Positions 1 through 10,584 of a DNA stretch of 64,000 nucleotides are shown here, in pieces; positions within the stretch are counted from its first letter, which is position 1; each line of letters starts with the position of its first letter. Under the pieces are notes generated by a model. That model saw only the letters and a program-made list of their open reading frames with translations. It did not search any database and had not been told where the DNA came from. The position numbers were made by a program, and so were the translations under genes. Location of the stretch: assembly GCF_035046505.1 (NCBI RefSeq), contig NC_089824.1:221472596-221536595 (forward strand), read 5' to 3'. The stretch comes from Tiliqua scincoides (taxonomy: Eukaryota > Chordata > Lepidosauria > Squamata > Scincidae).

Positions 1-164
1 CATGGAAAGGCTCCGTTTTTGCTCTTTACTGGAAATCAACACCCCAAATTCCCGTTAATACCTGATAGGGGCCTATTTGCCTGTATCATGCCTAGACTGA
101 GGCACATGGTGAGCATGACTTTTGCCCATCAGAAACATCCTGGAAAGGGCTGGCACCACAGAGG

Positions 165-295
165 TTTCACTTATTATTATTAACAGTATTTATATACCAC
201 TTTTCAACTAAAGTTCACAAAGCAGTTTACAGAGAAAAATCAAATAACTAAATGGCTCCCTGTCCCAAAAGGGCTCACAATCACTTACATTCACA
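165..295. repeat. Interspersed repeat fragment (TATATACCACTTTTCAA type)
   Basis: An AT-rich segment reading TATATACCACTTTTCAACTA, then a 'caaaagggctcacaatc' tail, related to 3125-3235 and 6390-6480. It is absent from the same place in duplication copy B. The insertion is flanked by CACTTA on both sides (about 168-173 and 282-287), which looks like a target-site duplication. Family not identified. Confidence 0.55.
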
Positions 296-784
296 CTTGG
301 TGTTCTGGGACTTGTGGAAGAGATAGTCCAAGTAGACTTAACAGTGCAATCAAATGCATGTCTACTCAGAAGTAAGCGCTACTGAATTTCATGAGATTTA
401 CTCCAAGGTAAGTGTAGGATTGCAGCCTAACGTTTTTATAGATTTGTTAAACAGACCTGCAGATTCAAGTCTTACATTTTTCTATTTAAATGTCATGCAA
501 CGAACATTTGAACCTGTTTTCTCCCAAGTCAGACCATCCAAGTCTGTTCACACTCGCTGGCAGATACTCTCCTCTGTTTCAGGCAGAATTTTTCCAGCCC
601 TGCTTGAAGATGCCAGGGATGGGATGTGGCCCCTTGTGTGCAGAGCATATGATCTAGCCCTGAGCTAGAGCCAGAGCCATTTTTAGGGTATGGTGAATTG
701 GGACAACTACCCTGGGCCCTGCAATGTGGGACTACTCAGGACAGTAGCAGCCCCCTGCCAACCTCTCCAGCACCAATGCTTCGA

Positions 785-940
785 TTGTGGTAGCAGCACT
801 GGAGAAGTTGAGAGCCGGTGGCTATTGTCTTATAAGAATGGTCCAGTCACTCTTCTCCAGTTATTGGCTATTGTCTTATAAGAGTGGTCCAGTTATGAGA
901 GCCGGTGGCTATTGTCTTATAAGAGTGGTCCAGTCACTCT
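785..940. repeat. Local tandem repeat, about 50-bp unit, three partial copies
   Basis: The phrase 'ggctattgtcttataaga' followed by 'tggtccagt' occurs three times in a row (about 822, 867 and 907). Copy B of the duplication has only one version of this place (about 11187-11222), so the repeat expanded in copy A after the duplication, or contracted in B. Confidence 0.7.
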
Positions 941-2134
941 TCTCAATCACCCAGAACAGGATCATTCATGCATCTTACTGTTGCTGCCACCTTTACTGCC
1001 TAGTGACTGAGCCAGCCAAGGTGGAATCCTCTTTTGCTCTCAGCAAGTTCCTGCATACACCTGTTTTGAAGATGTAGCTGGGGCAGAGATGGTAAGGTGG
1101 TGGAAAATGCAGGGGCCCTTTCAGGTGCCCAGAACTACCTTGTGTCCTACAATCCCCTATAGACAATACTGGGTAGGACTCCTATTTGACAACCAAAAGA
1201 GAGTGACGGCTAGTAATGAAGGAATGGTAAAAGGGTGGAGAGCAAAATGGGCACAGGGGTTAATGAGGCTACTGTCCCCATCTACTCTTTGTGCTAGTTG
1301 GACTGGTTTTCCTGGGAAAATGAAAGCTTTTGCTTTTACCACCCACTGCTAGGTTGCTCAGGCAGAAAGAAGCTACCTTAAGAAAGCAGAATAATAAGGA
1401 GCCAGAATAGTAAAGCACCGCTAAATTCAAGGGGTCTCATTAGAAAATAAACCATAGTGGAATATGATGGTCTTGGAAGTGTGGCAACCAACCTCTCATG
1501 TATTAAGTCATTTATGCCCAGCGTTGCATATATGCAACAGAGACCAGATGTGTATGCATATGGACTGAGAAAAAATGGGTTAACTTGTATGAGAAGGTGA
1601 AACAGTAAAAAAAGGAGTATTAGTTTTAACATCGAAGGGCTGAAGGAACAAAACAAAAAAAGAGTTTGCAAAGGGACAAGTATTTAAAGCAAACAAATGT
1701 GTTCCAGATTTGGGTGGTAGGCAAAGAATTGGCACCAACTGAGTCTGAAAGGCAGATGGCAGCAAGAAGCAAGTTCCCCTGACAAGGCTAACTGAACAAT
1801 GTCCCTGCCCTAGTTTATTCCTGCTGCCCCAAGACCAAGCCCATATAGCCAAAAGGCAGCAAGGTGGGTGAATGTGCCCCCTATGCTGAACAGCATCTGC
1901 TCTTCAGTGGTGTGAACACAGCGCCTAGATGCACACGCCACTCCTGCCTTGCCCAGCATCCTCTCTCCACCCTGTCTGTCTATATTGATGATGTAACCTT
2001 GCTTTTTCAAATAACATTCAGTCCTTCCAGGGAATTGTTGGGCATTGGCCTGGAACCTTTTCTGAACACTTAATGCTTTAATTCTGAACCAAAAGCAAAT
2101 TTCATATTTAACTTTAAAAAGCATTGTCTTAACT

Positions 2135-2576
2135 CAGGGATGCTCAAACCCCAGCCCCAGGGCCACTTGCGGCCCCTGAGGCCTCCCAATCCAGCCCACA
2201 GGGAGCCCTCAGTCTCCAATGAGACTGGTCCTCCAGAGACTTGCTGGAGCCTGCACTAGCCTGGCGCAACTGCTCTCAGCATGAGGGCAACTGTTCGACC
2301 TCTCGCATGAACTGTGGGACGAGGGCCTGCTCCACTGCTTGTTGTTTCATGTCTGTGATGCAGCAGAGGCAGCGAAAGAAAAGGCCGGCCTTGCTTTGTG
2401 CAAGGCCTTGAGCTACTGCAAGACCATTCATTCATTCATATAAGTTCCATCTCTTATATTCATTTATGTAAATGTATTCATATTTGAAATGCAAATTAAT
2501 TCTTTTTCCCCCCAGTCCCTGACATAGTGACAGAGAGACAATGTGGCCCTCCTGCCAAAAAGTTTGGACACCCGTA
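2135..2576. mobile_element. hAT-type nonautonomous transposon (CAGGGGTGTCCAAA family)
   Basis: The ends read CAGGGATGCTCAAACC and GTTTGGACACCCGTA, an inverted pair typical of hAT elements. It is flanked by the imperfect 8-bp target duplication TCTTAACT / TTTTAACT. The interior resembles 7047-7511 in opposite orientation. No transposase is present; it is a MITE-like copy in duplication copy A. Confidence 0.8.
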
Positions 2577-3120
2577 TTTTAACTGAAAGAAAATATGGCC
2601 GAAATGAGAGGATTTCATCTGTAACCCCCTAAAACCCCAGTCAGAAATGGCACCCTTACCTAGTACAATAAAGAAAGGTATTCCTTGAAGAGTATCCCCT
2701 GTAAGACCTTGACAGAGATGGGCACCCCCCCCTTCCCATTCTTCATTTCTTTTTTCAGAGACCATACTGTGTGCTCCAGCATCCAGCACTTGAGCAGTTA
2801 CTTGTGCTCAAGATGTGTCATTATCATGTGGAAGAGATCTTGTGCTGGTCAGTCCTGTCTTCACTTTTATCACTTCAGAGTCCTCATCAGCCTGCAAATA
2901 AGTACAGAGACAACTAGAACCCAACTGCACAAGCCTCTCAGGTGGAATACTGATTAATATTCATGGGAGGAATTGTGAGTGTGCAAGGGAGGACATGTAG
3001 AATTAAGGCAGAAAAAAAAGTCCCTGTTGAGGTTTCTTCTTTTCCTATGACAGATGCAGAAATGTGAGGCTTGTATGAAAGACTGAGCTGTTTGGCATCG
3101 TGATCTAGCAGTCCATCAGT
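2577..3120. other. Gene-free stretch
   Basis: Single-copy-looking sequence inside duplication copy A with no convincing exon, RNA gene or repeat. It lies in the block that copy B lacks. Confidence 0.5.
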
Positions 3121-3124
3121 GTGT

Positions 3125-3240
3125 TCCCTTTGCTAATTACATTTCACCAATTATATAAAAGTTATCAAAGGGCTTTACAAGGCAAAGGAATAAGAAATGG
3201 TTCTCTGTCCCAAAGGGACTTGCCATCTTAAAACAAAAAG
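3125..3240. repeat. Interspersed repeat fragment
   Basis: Degenerate relative of the 165-295 element, recognised by 'ggttctctgtcccaaaggg' followed by 'acttgccatctt'. Family not identified. Confidence 0.45.
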
Positions 3241-3687
3241 TAAACCAACCAAGGGAAACACTAGCAAACAACAAAACAGGTTGTTTTTTTTTCTCCATGG
3301 GCATGGGAGCAGAATTGAAAAGGAGTTTGGAAAAGTGAAGGGGGAAGCAGCCCAGTGGGCCAAAGGCAGAGAAATATCACCTAGTGACACACGTGGGGTG
3401 GAGGAGCAGGAGACAAATAAGAACTGAGCAGACAGACCAGCAGGGGGTTTATGTGCAATGAAGAGGAGGCAGTCCTTGAACTCAGCAGTTGCTGGAAGAA
3501 TAGAGAAGACTGAATGAAATATGGCTAGACATGCTAGTGGGAAGTGCAGAAAATTAAGTGCGCAGGCTGGCCAGCTGGTGTTGTGGCACATTGTATTTCT
3601 CCCTCCCCCCCCCCTTTTTTTTTTTTGCAGGGATCCTTACCTACAGTTTCTGCAGAGCTCACTAAAAAGCCAGAGAGAGCTGCTGGT

Positions 3688-3987
3688 CAGGGTGACCAGA
3701 CATCCTCTTTTTTAGCCTCATTTCCTGGAAAAGACTTAAATGTCCTCCTTTTCACTGTGAGCATGCCCCTACAGGCAGCACATCTTGTAATTAATAAACT
3801 ATATGCAATAAATTATATGCAATATAGTTTTAAATTTAATAATAAGTAATATAGTGTTTAAATTAACCATATTAAATCAATATATGAGTGTTTTAACTTT
3901 CATTTTGTTAGGTTTTAAATTTTTCTTGGATGCCCTACATTTTGGGTGCCTGGTCCTCTTTAGCAGTTATGACATCTGGTCACCCTG
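3688..3987. mobile_element. hAT-type nonautonomous transposon, 300 bp
   Basis: The ends are inverted: CAGGGTGACCAGACATCC at the left and GACATCTGGTCACCCTG at the right. A perfect 8-bp duplication, CTGCTGGT, flanks it (3680-3687 and 3988-3995). Duplication copy B has a single uninterrupted GCTGCTGGTGG at about 13160, the empty site. The interior is AT-rich and has no open frame of interest. Confidence 0.92.
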
Positions 3988-4218
3988 CTGCTGGTGGATG
4001 TGTGAGGTGTTAATTTTCTGCATGCCAGTGAGGAGGGGGGTACGTTTTGTTATGTTTTGCAAGGGCAGCTACACAGTAGACAGCAAAGGCACACTCAGTT
4101 TGAAAACTGGGGGAGAGAAGGGGAGGAGAGATTATTTGGAATGAAAAAGCCCCTTGGGAGCAGGCAAGCATCTCCTTTCCCCCCACCTGCTGTTTCTCTG
4201 TTTCCTGTGGTGGTAGAC

Positions 4219-4525
4219 CAGGGACATGCAGTGGGTGAGGAGGAGGCTGAAACAGAACCTCCCCACCAGAGTCATTTTGAAAAGTGCTGCTGCCGTGTGA
4301 GGTGCCCAAGCACCCACAACCCATGTGCAGAGCCTCACACCCACATGGTAGTAGTGCTTTTCAACAGACTCCAGTGGGGAGGCTCTGCCTCACCCCACAA
4401 GATGGTGGTGCCTTTTGAAGGACTCCAGGGGGGAGGCTCTGCCTCATCTGCCTCACCTCACATGGTGGCAGTGCTTTTCAAAGGACTCCAGTGGGGAGGC
4501 TCTCCCCACCCACTGCACGTCCCTG
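4219..4525. mobile_element. Terminal-inverted-repeat element with internal repeats, probably hAT-type
   Basis: The ends CAGGGACATGCAGTGGG and CCCACTGCACGTCCCTG are inverted copies. Inside are three tandem units of about 55 bp built on 'actccagtggggaggctctg'. Copy B lacks it at the matching place (about 13315). The flanking 8-bp duplication is weak (GGTAGACC / GGTCCACC). A fragment with the same start lies near 41095. Confidence 0.7.
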
Positions 4526-4634
4526 GTCCACCTGGCCTCAGGTGCTGGTGCAAGATCCAGGTCTTTCCCCCCACTCCCAGCTAGGGCAGCGGGACACCCT
4601 CATCAATGACTCCAACAGGCTAAGAGAGAAGGGC

Positions 4635-5060
4635 TGCGCGCGCACTCCAGAGAATTCGGCGCCGCCGAGCGTTCGGAAGGAACCACTGCGCGGGCGGGGG
4701 TGCGAGAGCCTCATTCACGGTGCCGGGGCTGCTGCGCTCCCCCCGCCCGCGCAATGGTTCCTTCCGACTGCTAGGCGGCTGAAGCGACGGTTGGAGCTGC
4801 ACAGGGACGCACTCGGCGCTCGATGCCTGAAGCGCTGCTGCTGCTACGTCCCCGCAGGGGGCGCTCGCGCGCGGCCTTGCCGAGGAGGGGCAAGAGGACG
4901 CTGCTCCGTCGCCTTCGCTGGCCGCCCAGGAGGGCCGGCGCGTGGGCTCGGCGGCAGTCTGGGTTCCCACTGGTCATCGTTGGGCCCCGCAGGCTTCGAG
5001 GACCCCGTGGGCTCCGCGGGCCCCCTGGACCACCTGGCACCTCCAGGTGAGGGGGCCAGG
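4635..5060. other. CpG-rich island with a large palindrome and a short collagen-like frame
   Basis: A stretch of about 400 bp, very GC- and CpG-rich compared with its surroundings. Positions 4664-4700 and 4738-4776 form an imperfect palindrome around GGAAGGAACC / GGTTCCTTCC. In the + frame opening at 4823, the last residues before a possible splice donor (CTCCAG|GTGAGG near 5047) read as five Gly-X-Y triplets: GPR GLR GPP GPP GTS. It could be the first exon of an unknown gene, a gene-free CpG island, or a GC-rich repeat. I do not assign a gene. Confidence 0.35.
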
Positions 5061-5122
5061 CCAGGTTCAGAGGCCTTCTGACTGGAGTGGGCGTGGCCAG
5101 GCCTTGGGGCGTGGCCCATGTG

Positions 5123-5355
5123 CAGTGACATAGCCAGAGGAGGGGCAAAGCACTAAGAAGCAGGCGCCTGAACGCTCCATGCAAGCAGCCCCTCCCCTTG
5201 GGAGGTGTTCCGGGTGGGGGGAGCCAAACAGAGGCGGGACGCCTCTGTTTGGCTCCCCCCACCCAGAATGCCTCCCAAGGGGAGGGGCCAATTGCATGGC
5301 GCATTCAGGCGCCTGCTAAACTTAGTGCTCTGCCCCCCCTCTGACTACACCATTG
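5123..5355. mobile_element. hAT-like MITE, near-complete palindrome (CAGTGGCGTAGCTA family)
   Basis: Starts CAGTGACATAGCCAGAGG and ends CCTCTGACTACACCATTG. The element folds almost end to end. Its centre (about 5212-5259) is a perfect arm pair around a 5-base loop, GGGACG-type, with arms beginning GGGTGGGGGGAGCC. Relatives lie at 28553, 43462, 57083, 59826 and 61606. Confidence 0.7.
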
Positions 5356-5589
5356 CCCCGGTGGCAGAAGCCCCAGGACCGCCACTGACTGCTAGTGACC
5401 AACATGGTGGAAACCGTTGTCTTTACAAACAATACCATCCTGTTATCTAGCATTCGATGCGTAATTTAATGATGCAACGCAATGATGTGAACCGCATTGG
5501 AATACCTGTCTTCTGTCAAGTGTTATGGCCAATGAACCCAAAAAGCAACTTCCTTATGTAAGGAAAAGTGGATTTCTTTCAGCCATTGT

Positions 5590-5745
5590 GCGGTCAGGCA
5601 GGGGCCAGGCGCCCACCCTGCACCCCCAGCACCCACCCAGAGAATGCCTCTGTTTTGCTCCCCCCCGGAATGCCTCCGAAGGGGAGGGGCCCCTGCAAAA
5701 AGGTGCCGGAACGCTGGGTCCAGTCTCCCCCCCCCCCCCGCGTTC
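5590..5745. mobile_element. Partial hAT-like MITE (CAGTGGCGTAGCTA family)
   Basis: Carries the middle of the same family ('cctccgaaggggaggggcc' with 'gaatgcctctgttttgctc') without recognisable ends. Confidence 0.5.
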
Positions 5746-5777
5746 CATTAGAAAAAAAGCCCTGATCTGTATTTATA

Positions 5778-6387
5778 TACAGATCGAGACTCATTAATCT
5801 CGAGGGTTCCATTCCAAGAACTCACTGGATGGCCAAAAATGCACTATAGCAAATCAATTTAAAAAACAAAGTTTCTCTGCTCCTGTGATTTAAAACGGCT
5901 TTGCTGACCTTTTTAAATGCACACAGAGGCAGTCTGTCTCCAGGAGCTTAGGCTTCACTAGGAGGCAGCAATCCCTCCCTTCATCAGGATGGGGAGGGGG
6001 GGAAGAATTGTGATAATTGCTGTCAATTTAACCTTCTTTCTAGTGCTCAGGGGGAAGGGAGGAGTGAAGCCTGCAGAGAGAATGATTGATGGATTGTCAG
6101 CCAGCTACCTCTCTGGCATTATGAAAGAACTGTTTTCCTTCAATTTAGAGGGCCCTTCTCATTAGCCTTGAAATAGAAAAATCTGTGGATACTTAGGTTA
6201 TATCTGTAATCACTTGTATGACTGTCCCTCTGCAACAGTAAAAAAGAAGTTTTTTAAACTGTGGTTTTAAAGGGATGCATTTTCCTCTTCACCAGGGATC
6301 AGCATATTCCTTCTCATTTGCAGGGGCCATTTGTGTTGAGTGAAATCCGTGTATAAAAAATCCATGTATAACAAGGCTGGACCTGTA
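5778..6387. mobile_element. Mariner-like MITE, probable
   Basis: The left end (TACAGATCGAGACTCATTAA) and right end (TATAACAAGGCTGGACCTGTA) are similar inverted sequences resembling the better copy at 62025-62408, with TA at both borders. The interior has no transposase frame. The borders are by eye and approximate. Confidence 0.5.
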
Positions 6388-6389
6388 CC

Positions 6390-6480
6390 ACTTTTCTACA
6401 AAAAAGTTCACAAAGTTGTTTACAAAGAAAATCAAATAATTAAATGGCTCCAAAGGGGCTCACAATCTAAAAAGAGATGC
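6390..6480. repeat. Interspersed repeat fragment
   Basis: Third copy of the 165-295 type ('accacttttctacaaaaaag' and 'ggggctcacaatctaaaaag'). Confidence 0.5.
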
Positions 6481-6671
6481 AGAAAAACACCAGCAAAGAT
6501 CTGCTAGAAAAGACACTGTGCTGGGCTGAGGAGGGCCATTACTTTCCCCCACTGAGTAAAGAGGAGCACCACTTGAAAAAGTGCCTCTTGCCCAGTTAAG
6601 GGATTTTTGTGTATCTTCTGCTTTACAGAATCAATCAATCAATCATTCAGGAATGTCCAATCCAAACCAGT

Positions 6672-6790
6672 TCATAAGAACAGCCCCACTGGATCAGGCC
6701 ATAGGCCCATCTAGTCCAGCTTCCTGTATCTCACAGCGGCCCATCAAATGCCCCAGGGAGCACATCTGATAACAAGAGACCAATCCAGTA
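6672..6790 (-). mobile_element. CR1 LINE 3' end, reversed
   Basis: Reads CATAAGAACAGCCCCACTGG then GGATCAGGCCATAGGCCC, the reverse of the 3' tail of the CR1 element at 22030-23705. It is 5'-truncated and non-coding. Confidence 0.85.
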
Positions 6791-7046
6791 TCCAGTCCAA
6801 GAATGGCAACTGAATGAGAGTCTCTATGACTTCAGGTAGGCTTTGGAACTCCCTGCCCCAGGAAATTTACTGGGGAACTTTCCAACATTCTAGAAGAAGC
6901 TGAAGACTTATTTGTTCTTTGGCTTTCTGAGTGTTTAGCTTGATTTTTTGCCTGACTCCCTGTGACTTGATTTGCTGTTGTTGTTTTCCTCTGCCTTCAT
7001 TTACACTTGCTTTGTTTTTCTTCTTGATCTTGTTGTTGGTTTAGAT

Positions 7047-7511
7047 CAGGGGTGTCCAAAGTTTTCGGCAGGAGGGCCACATCATCTCTCTGACACTGCT
7101 TTGGGGGCCAGGGAAAGAAAGAATTAATCGACATTTAAAGTTTGAATAAATTTACATAAGTTTACATAAATGAATATATTAAAGATGAACTTATATGAAT
7201 GAATGAAGGTCTTGTAATAGCTCAAGGCCTATAAAAGGCCTTGCACAAAGCAAGGCTGGCCTTTCCTTTGCTGCCACTACTGCATCACAGACATGAAACA
7301 GCAAGCCATGGAGGAAGCCCTCATCCCACAGCTCACGCAAAGAGGTCAAACAGTTGCCTTCACGCTGAGAGCAGTTGTGTCGGGCCAGTGCGGGCTGCAA
7401 CAAATCTCTGGAGGGCCAGAGGCTCATTGGAGACTGGGGGCCCCCTGAGGGCTGCATTGAGAGGCCTCGAGCACCGCATGTGGTCCCAGGGCCGGGGTTT
7501 GGGCACCCCTG
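7047..7511. mobile_element. hAT-type nonautonomous transposon, 465 bp
   Basis: Inverted ends CAGGGGTGTCCAAA and TTTGGGCACCCCTG, flanked by a perfect 8-bp duplication GTTTAGAT (7039-7046 and 7512-7519). Same family as 2135-2576. A short open frame in it (7241-7681) is by chance and runs out of the element. Confidence 0.93.
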
Positions 7512-7692
7512 GTTTAGATGGTAAATGTTTGGGGACAGGGGTCTCTCATGCTTCTCTTCATAAGGCACCATGCCCACAGGTGATGGGTTTTCTTTTGACA
7601 GACATTCCTGTATTAAATTACTTTGAGCCTGGCATTTTCACACGCAAATCCCAGGGTTTTTGTAGAGTTTATTCCTCCTAAATTGTCTAATC

Positions 7693-8044
7693 CAGTGGTT
7701 CTCAAGCTTTTAGCACTGGGACCCACTTTTTAGAAAGAGAATCTGTCAGGAAACACCGGAGGTGACATCATCAAGCAGGAAAATTTTTAACAATCCTGGG
7801 CTACAATCCCACCCATACTTACCCAGAAGTAAGTCCCATTTACTATCATTGTTAAAAATATATACATACTTGCAGCTAGCCCGATAAAAAAGCTGATCTG
7901 TAACATTTCCTCAAATGCAGTCATGTCCCATGATAGCATCAAGTCTAATATATTAAAAATAAAATATTAAAATTTATGGGGACCCACCTGAAATTGGTTC
8001 GCAACCCACCTATTGGGTCCCGACCCACAGTTTGAGAAACACTG
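7693..8044. mobile_element. hAT-type nonautonomous transposon, 352 bp
   Basis: The ends CAGTGGTTCTCAAGC and GTTTGAGAAACACTG are inverted. A perfect 8-bp duplication GTCTAATC flanks it (7685-7692, 8045-8052). Relatives are 8635-9160 (opposite orientation), 9366-9724 and a fragment at 26380-26520. Confidence 0.94.
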
Positions 8045-8634
8045 GTCTAATCAGTTGACAATATGACCTCTTTGTCATGCAGGCTGACACCATCACCAGT
8101 TTGCCTTTCTTGGACTTTCTGCAGAATGTATATTGTATCTAGAATTTATAATCACTTCCTACTGATTTATTTTAGTGTCGTTAATTTAAGTACTTCTTCC
8201 AGTGCACTTTGCACAAGTTCCACTGCTTCCCTTCTCCACTGGGCTTTATTTGAGCTCCTCACTCTTGTAGCAGAGCAGTATTAACATTCAGTTGGTGTAA
8301 TTTGGAAGCAAGGGGTGGTATATTTGGTGTCTGCAGAATTGCTTGGCTGCTGGTAAGGCACTGATTTGTGGAGAATTTGCTGTACTGTGTGTTTTGCAGC
8401 ATCCAGTCCGCTAATACCACTGTAACAGGCTGGGGAAAGGCTTCTGACTGTCCCCCTACCACCACCTTCATTCCTCCTTGCTGCAACACTGTAAAGGGGC
8501 ATGATGGTTCACTACACCTTTGCTGAAGGGAACAGGAGGTTTTCTTCAGTCAGCACAGCTTCTCGGGAGTTGCAGGCTACATTGCTGACTTGAGAGTTAA
8601 TTAACTTACATGGAAGGTACAGAACCTTCTAGGA
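8045..8634. other. Gene-free stretch
   Basis: Apparently unique sequence between two hAT elements. No exon, RNA gene or repeat recognised. Confidence 0.5.
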
Positions 8635-9160
8635 CAGTGTTTCTCAAAATGTGGGTTGTTCGTGAGCCAGTTTCAGGTGGGTCCCATTCATTTCAATATT
8701 TTTAATATATTAGACTTGATTCTACCATGGGATGTGACTGCATTTGGGGAAATGTAACAGACATGTACTTTTAGGACCCAATCCTAACATAACCTAACAT
8801 TTCCAGCACTGGCATAGCTGTGCCACTGGGGCATGTGCTGCATCCTGCAGTTGGGGGGCAGTCATGGATGCCTCCTCAAGACAATACTTGTTCCCTTCCC
8901 TCAGAGTTGCATTGCCCTTATGTCAGTGCTGGAAAGTTGATTAGGACTTCGGCCTTAATAAGCTACTATGTATATTCTTTTAACAATTATAATAAATGGG
9001 ACTTACTCCTCAGTAAGTGTGGGTAGGATGGCAGCCTAGGATTGTTAAAAATTTTCCTGCTTGATGATGTCACTTCCGGTCATGACATCACTTCCGGTAG
9101 GTCCTGACAGATTCTCAGTCTTAAAAGTGGGTTCAGGTGCTAAATGTGTGAAAGCCACTG
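8635..9160. mobile_element. hAT-type transposon carrying a nested MITE
   Basis: Starts CAGTGTTTCTCAAAATG and ends with AAAGCCACTG; a perfect 8-bp duplication TTCTAGGA flanks it (8627-8634, 9161-9168). It is the same family as 7693-8044 in reverse orientation. It is longer because a second element sits inside it at 8774-8954. Confidence 0.93.
8774..8954. mobile_element. Palindromic MITE with 3-bp target duplication (GGGCCCAATCCTA family), nested
   Basis: Begins GGACCCAATCCTAACA and closes with the inverse (GATTAGGACTTCGGCC), flanked by TTA on both sides (8771-8773, 8955-8957). Removing it restores the hAT consensus seen at 9366-9724. The family has about ten copies here; the 3-bp duplication suggests a PIF/Harbinger-like mover. 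Confidence 0.85.
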
Positions 9161-9365
9161 TTCTAGGATCAGTGAGAGTGATTGAAGAATGCTAGTACCT
9201 GGGTATGAGGAGCCTGACTTTGAGTAGGAAGGGGAAAGCCATCCATAGAACCCTCTGACACTCTGTCACTTCCATTCTTACCAGGGAGAGCTACATTAAT
9301 CAATGATTCCCTAGAGTAGGATACAGGATGGCCAGGCCTGCCCTTCCAAAGGGAATTGGTTAAAG

Positions 9366-9724
9366 CAGTGGTTCTCACACATTTAGCACCGGGACCCACT
9401 TTTTAGAATGAGAAGCTGTCAGGACCCACCGGTGATGGCATGACCAGAAGTGACATCATCAAGCAGGAACATTTTTAACAATCTTAGACTGCAATCTATC
9501 CACACTTACCCAGGATTAAGTCCCATGTACTATCATTGTTAAAAGAATATATACATTGGCTTGTTAAAAGTTCAGGTCTGTACCATTTCCCCAAATGCAG
9601 TCACATACCATGGTAGCATCAAGTCTAATATATTAAAAATAAAATATTGAAATGAATGGGGACCCACCTGAAATTGGCTAGCGACCCACCTATTGGGTCC
9701 TGACCCACAGTTTGAGAAACACTG
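9366..9724. mobile_element. hAT-type nonautonomous transposon, 359 bp
   Basis: Inverted ends CAGTGGTTCTCACAC and GTTTGAGAAACACTG; flanking 8-bp duplication GGTTAAAG / GGTTAAGG (7 of 8). Third copy of the 7693-8044 family within 2 kb. Confidence 0.92.
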
Positions 9725-9732
9725 GGTTAAGG

Positions 9733-10584
9733 CATAAGGAAACCAGATTCCTCTATAAGGAACATTTTAACTAGTTGCAGTCAGCACAAATACAGAGGGA
9801 AGGGGACCAGTCCCTTTTAAAGAATAGACTGGGAGAGAAGGGGAGCTTCCATTCAAACTGACCAGAGATTAATTGTCAAATCAAACATCGAAACATTGTA
9901 TATCAATTGGGGGGGGGAGTGCAATCGCTCACCGTGTGTGCCATTGACTTGTGTAAATTCAACTAGACGAGCTGGGCAAACAAACAGAGAAAAACAACAG
10001 TTTAAATAGTGTGGGGAATTCTACCCATCCTTCCACTTACGAAATGCATGCCCCCAGTGAATCTGAGACCAGAGAATGAAGCTGCTGTTCCCCCAGTCAG
10101 TCTCAGAATGCACTGCAACATTTCATCAAGACATATACCGTTCATGATTTCCAGTACTGTTTATGAGAAAGAGAGTTAGTGTGTGTGATTTTATAAAAGG
10201 AGGTAACAGAGAATAATTCAGTAAAAATCAGCAGAGGTTGCACCATCAACAGACAGTGCCACAAATGCCACAACTGTTCAGCCTTTTCAAATGAGTGCTT
10301 ACTGCCATTGTCATAGGTACAGTCAACCTTGGTGCAACTCCCTATGTGTCTGTCTTTTTTCTTTTATCTTCCTCTGTAGCAACTTCACCAGACTGGAGCA
10401 AAATCTTTCCGTTTTCTAGCCCTCTGCAAGAACGAGTAGAAATGAAGTTGCAAGCGTGTTCCATAGCTTGCTTGTTCTCAGGAAACAGCAGTCAGGGTAG
10501 CTCAGGCTACTCCTTATGTTGTTTTTTTAATTTTTGTTTTATTAAAAACAAAAAGACCAATTAAATGCAAGTTGTGTGGCAAGT
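9733..10584. other. Gene-free stretch
   Basis: About 850 bp with no exon or repeat family recognised. It has a short G-run near 9911 and a T-rich tract near 10520. Confidence 0.5.

Larger units (their letters stand above)
97..4612. repeat. Segmental duplication, copy A
   Basis: This stretch matches copy B (10585-13640) in the same orientation, in blocks. Examples are 110-165 with 10587-10640, 295-430 with 10640-10770, 450-1460 with 10800-11735, 1580-1690 with 12855-12955, 3520-3690 with 12990-13170, and 3990-4215 with 13165-13315. By eye the copies differ at roughly one base in ten, so the event is not recent. Copy A carries insertions that B lacks (about 165-290, 3688-3987, 4219-4525) and an extra 1690-3510 block that B may have lost. 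No host gene was recognised in it. Confidence 0.8.

Noticed and set aside
3175-3591. 138-codon hydrophobic frame on the - strand
   Set aside because: Starts in an interspersed repeat; hydrophobic only because of T/C-rich sequence on that strand.
7241-7681. 146-codon open frame on the + strand
   Set aside because: Lies mostly inside the hAT element 7047-7511 and runs out of it; no homology recognised.
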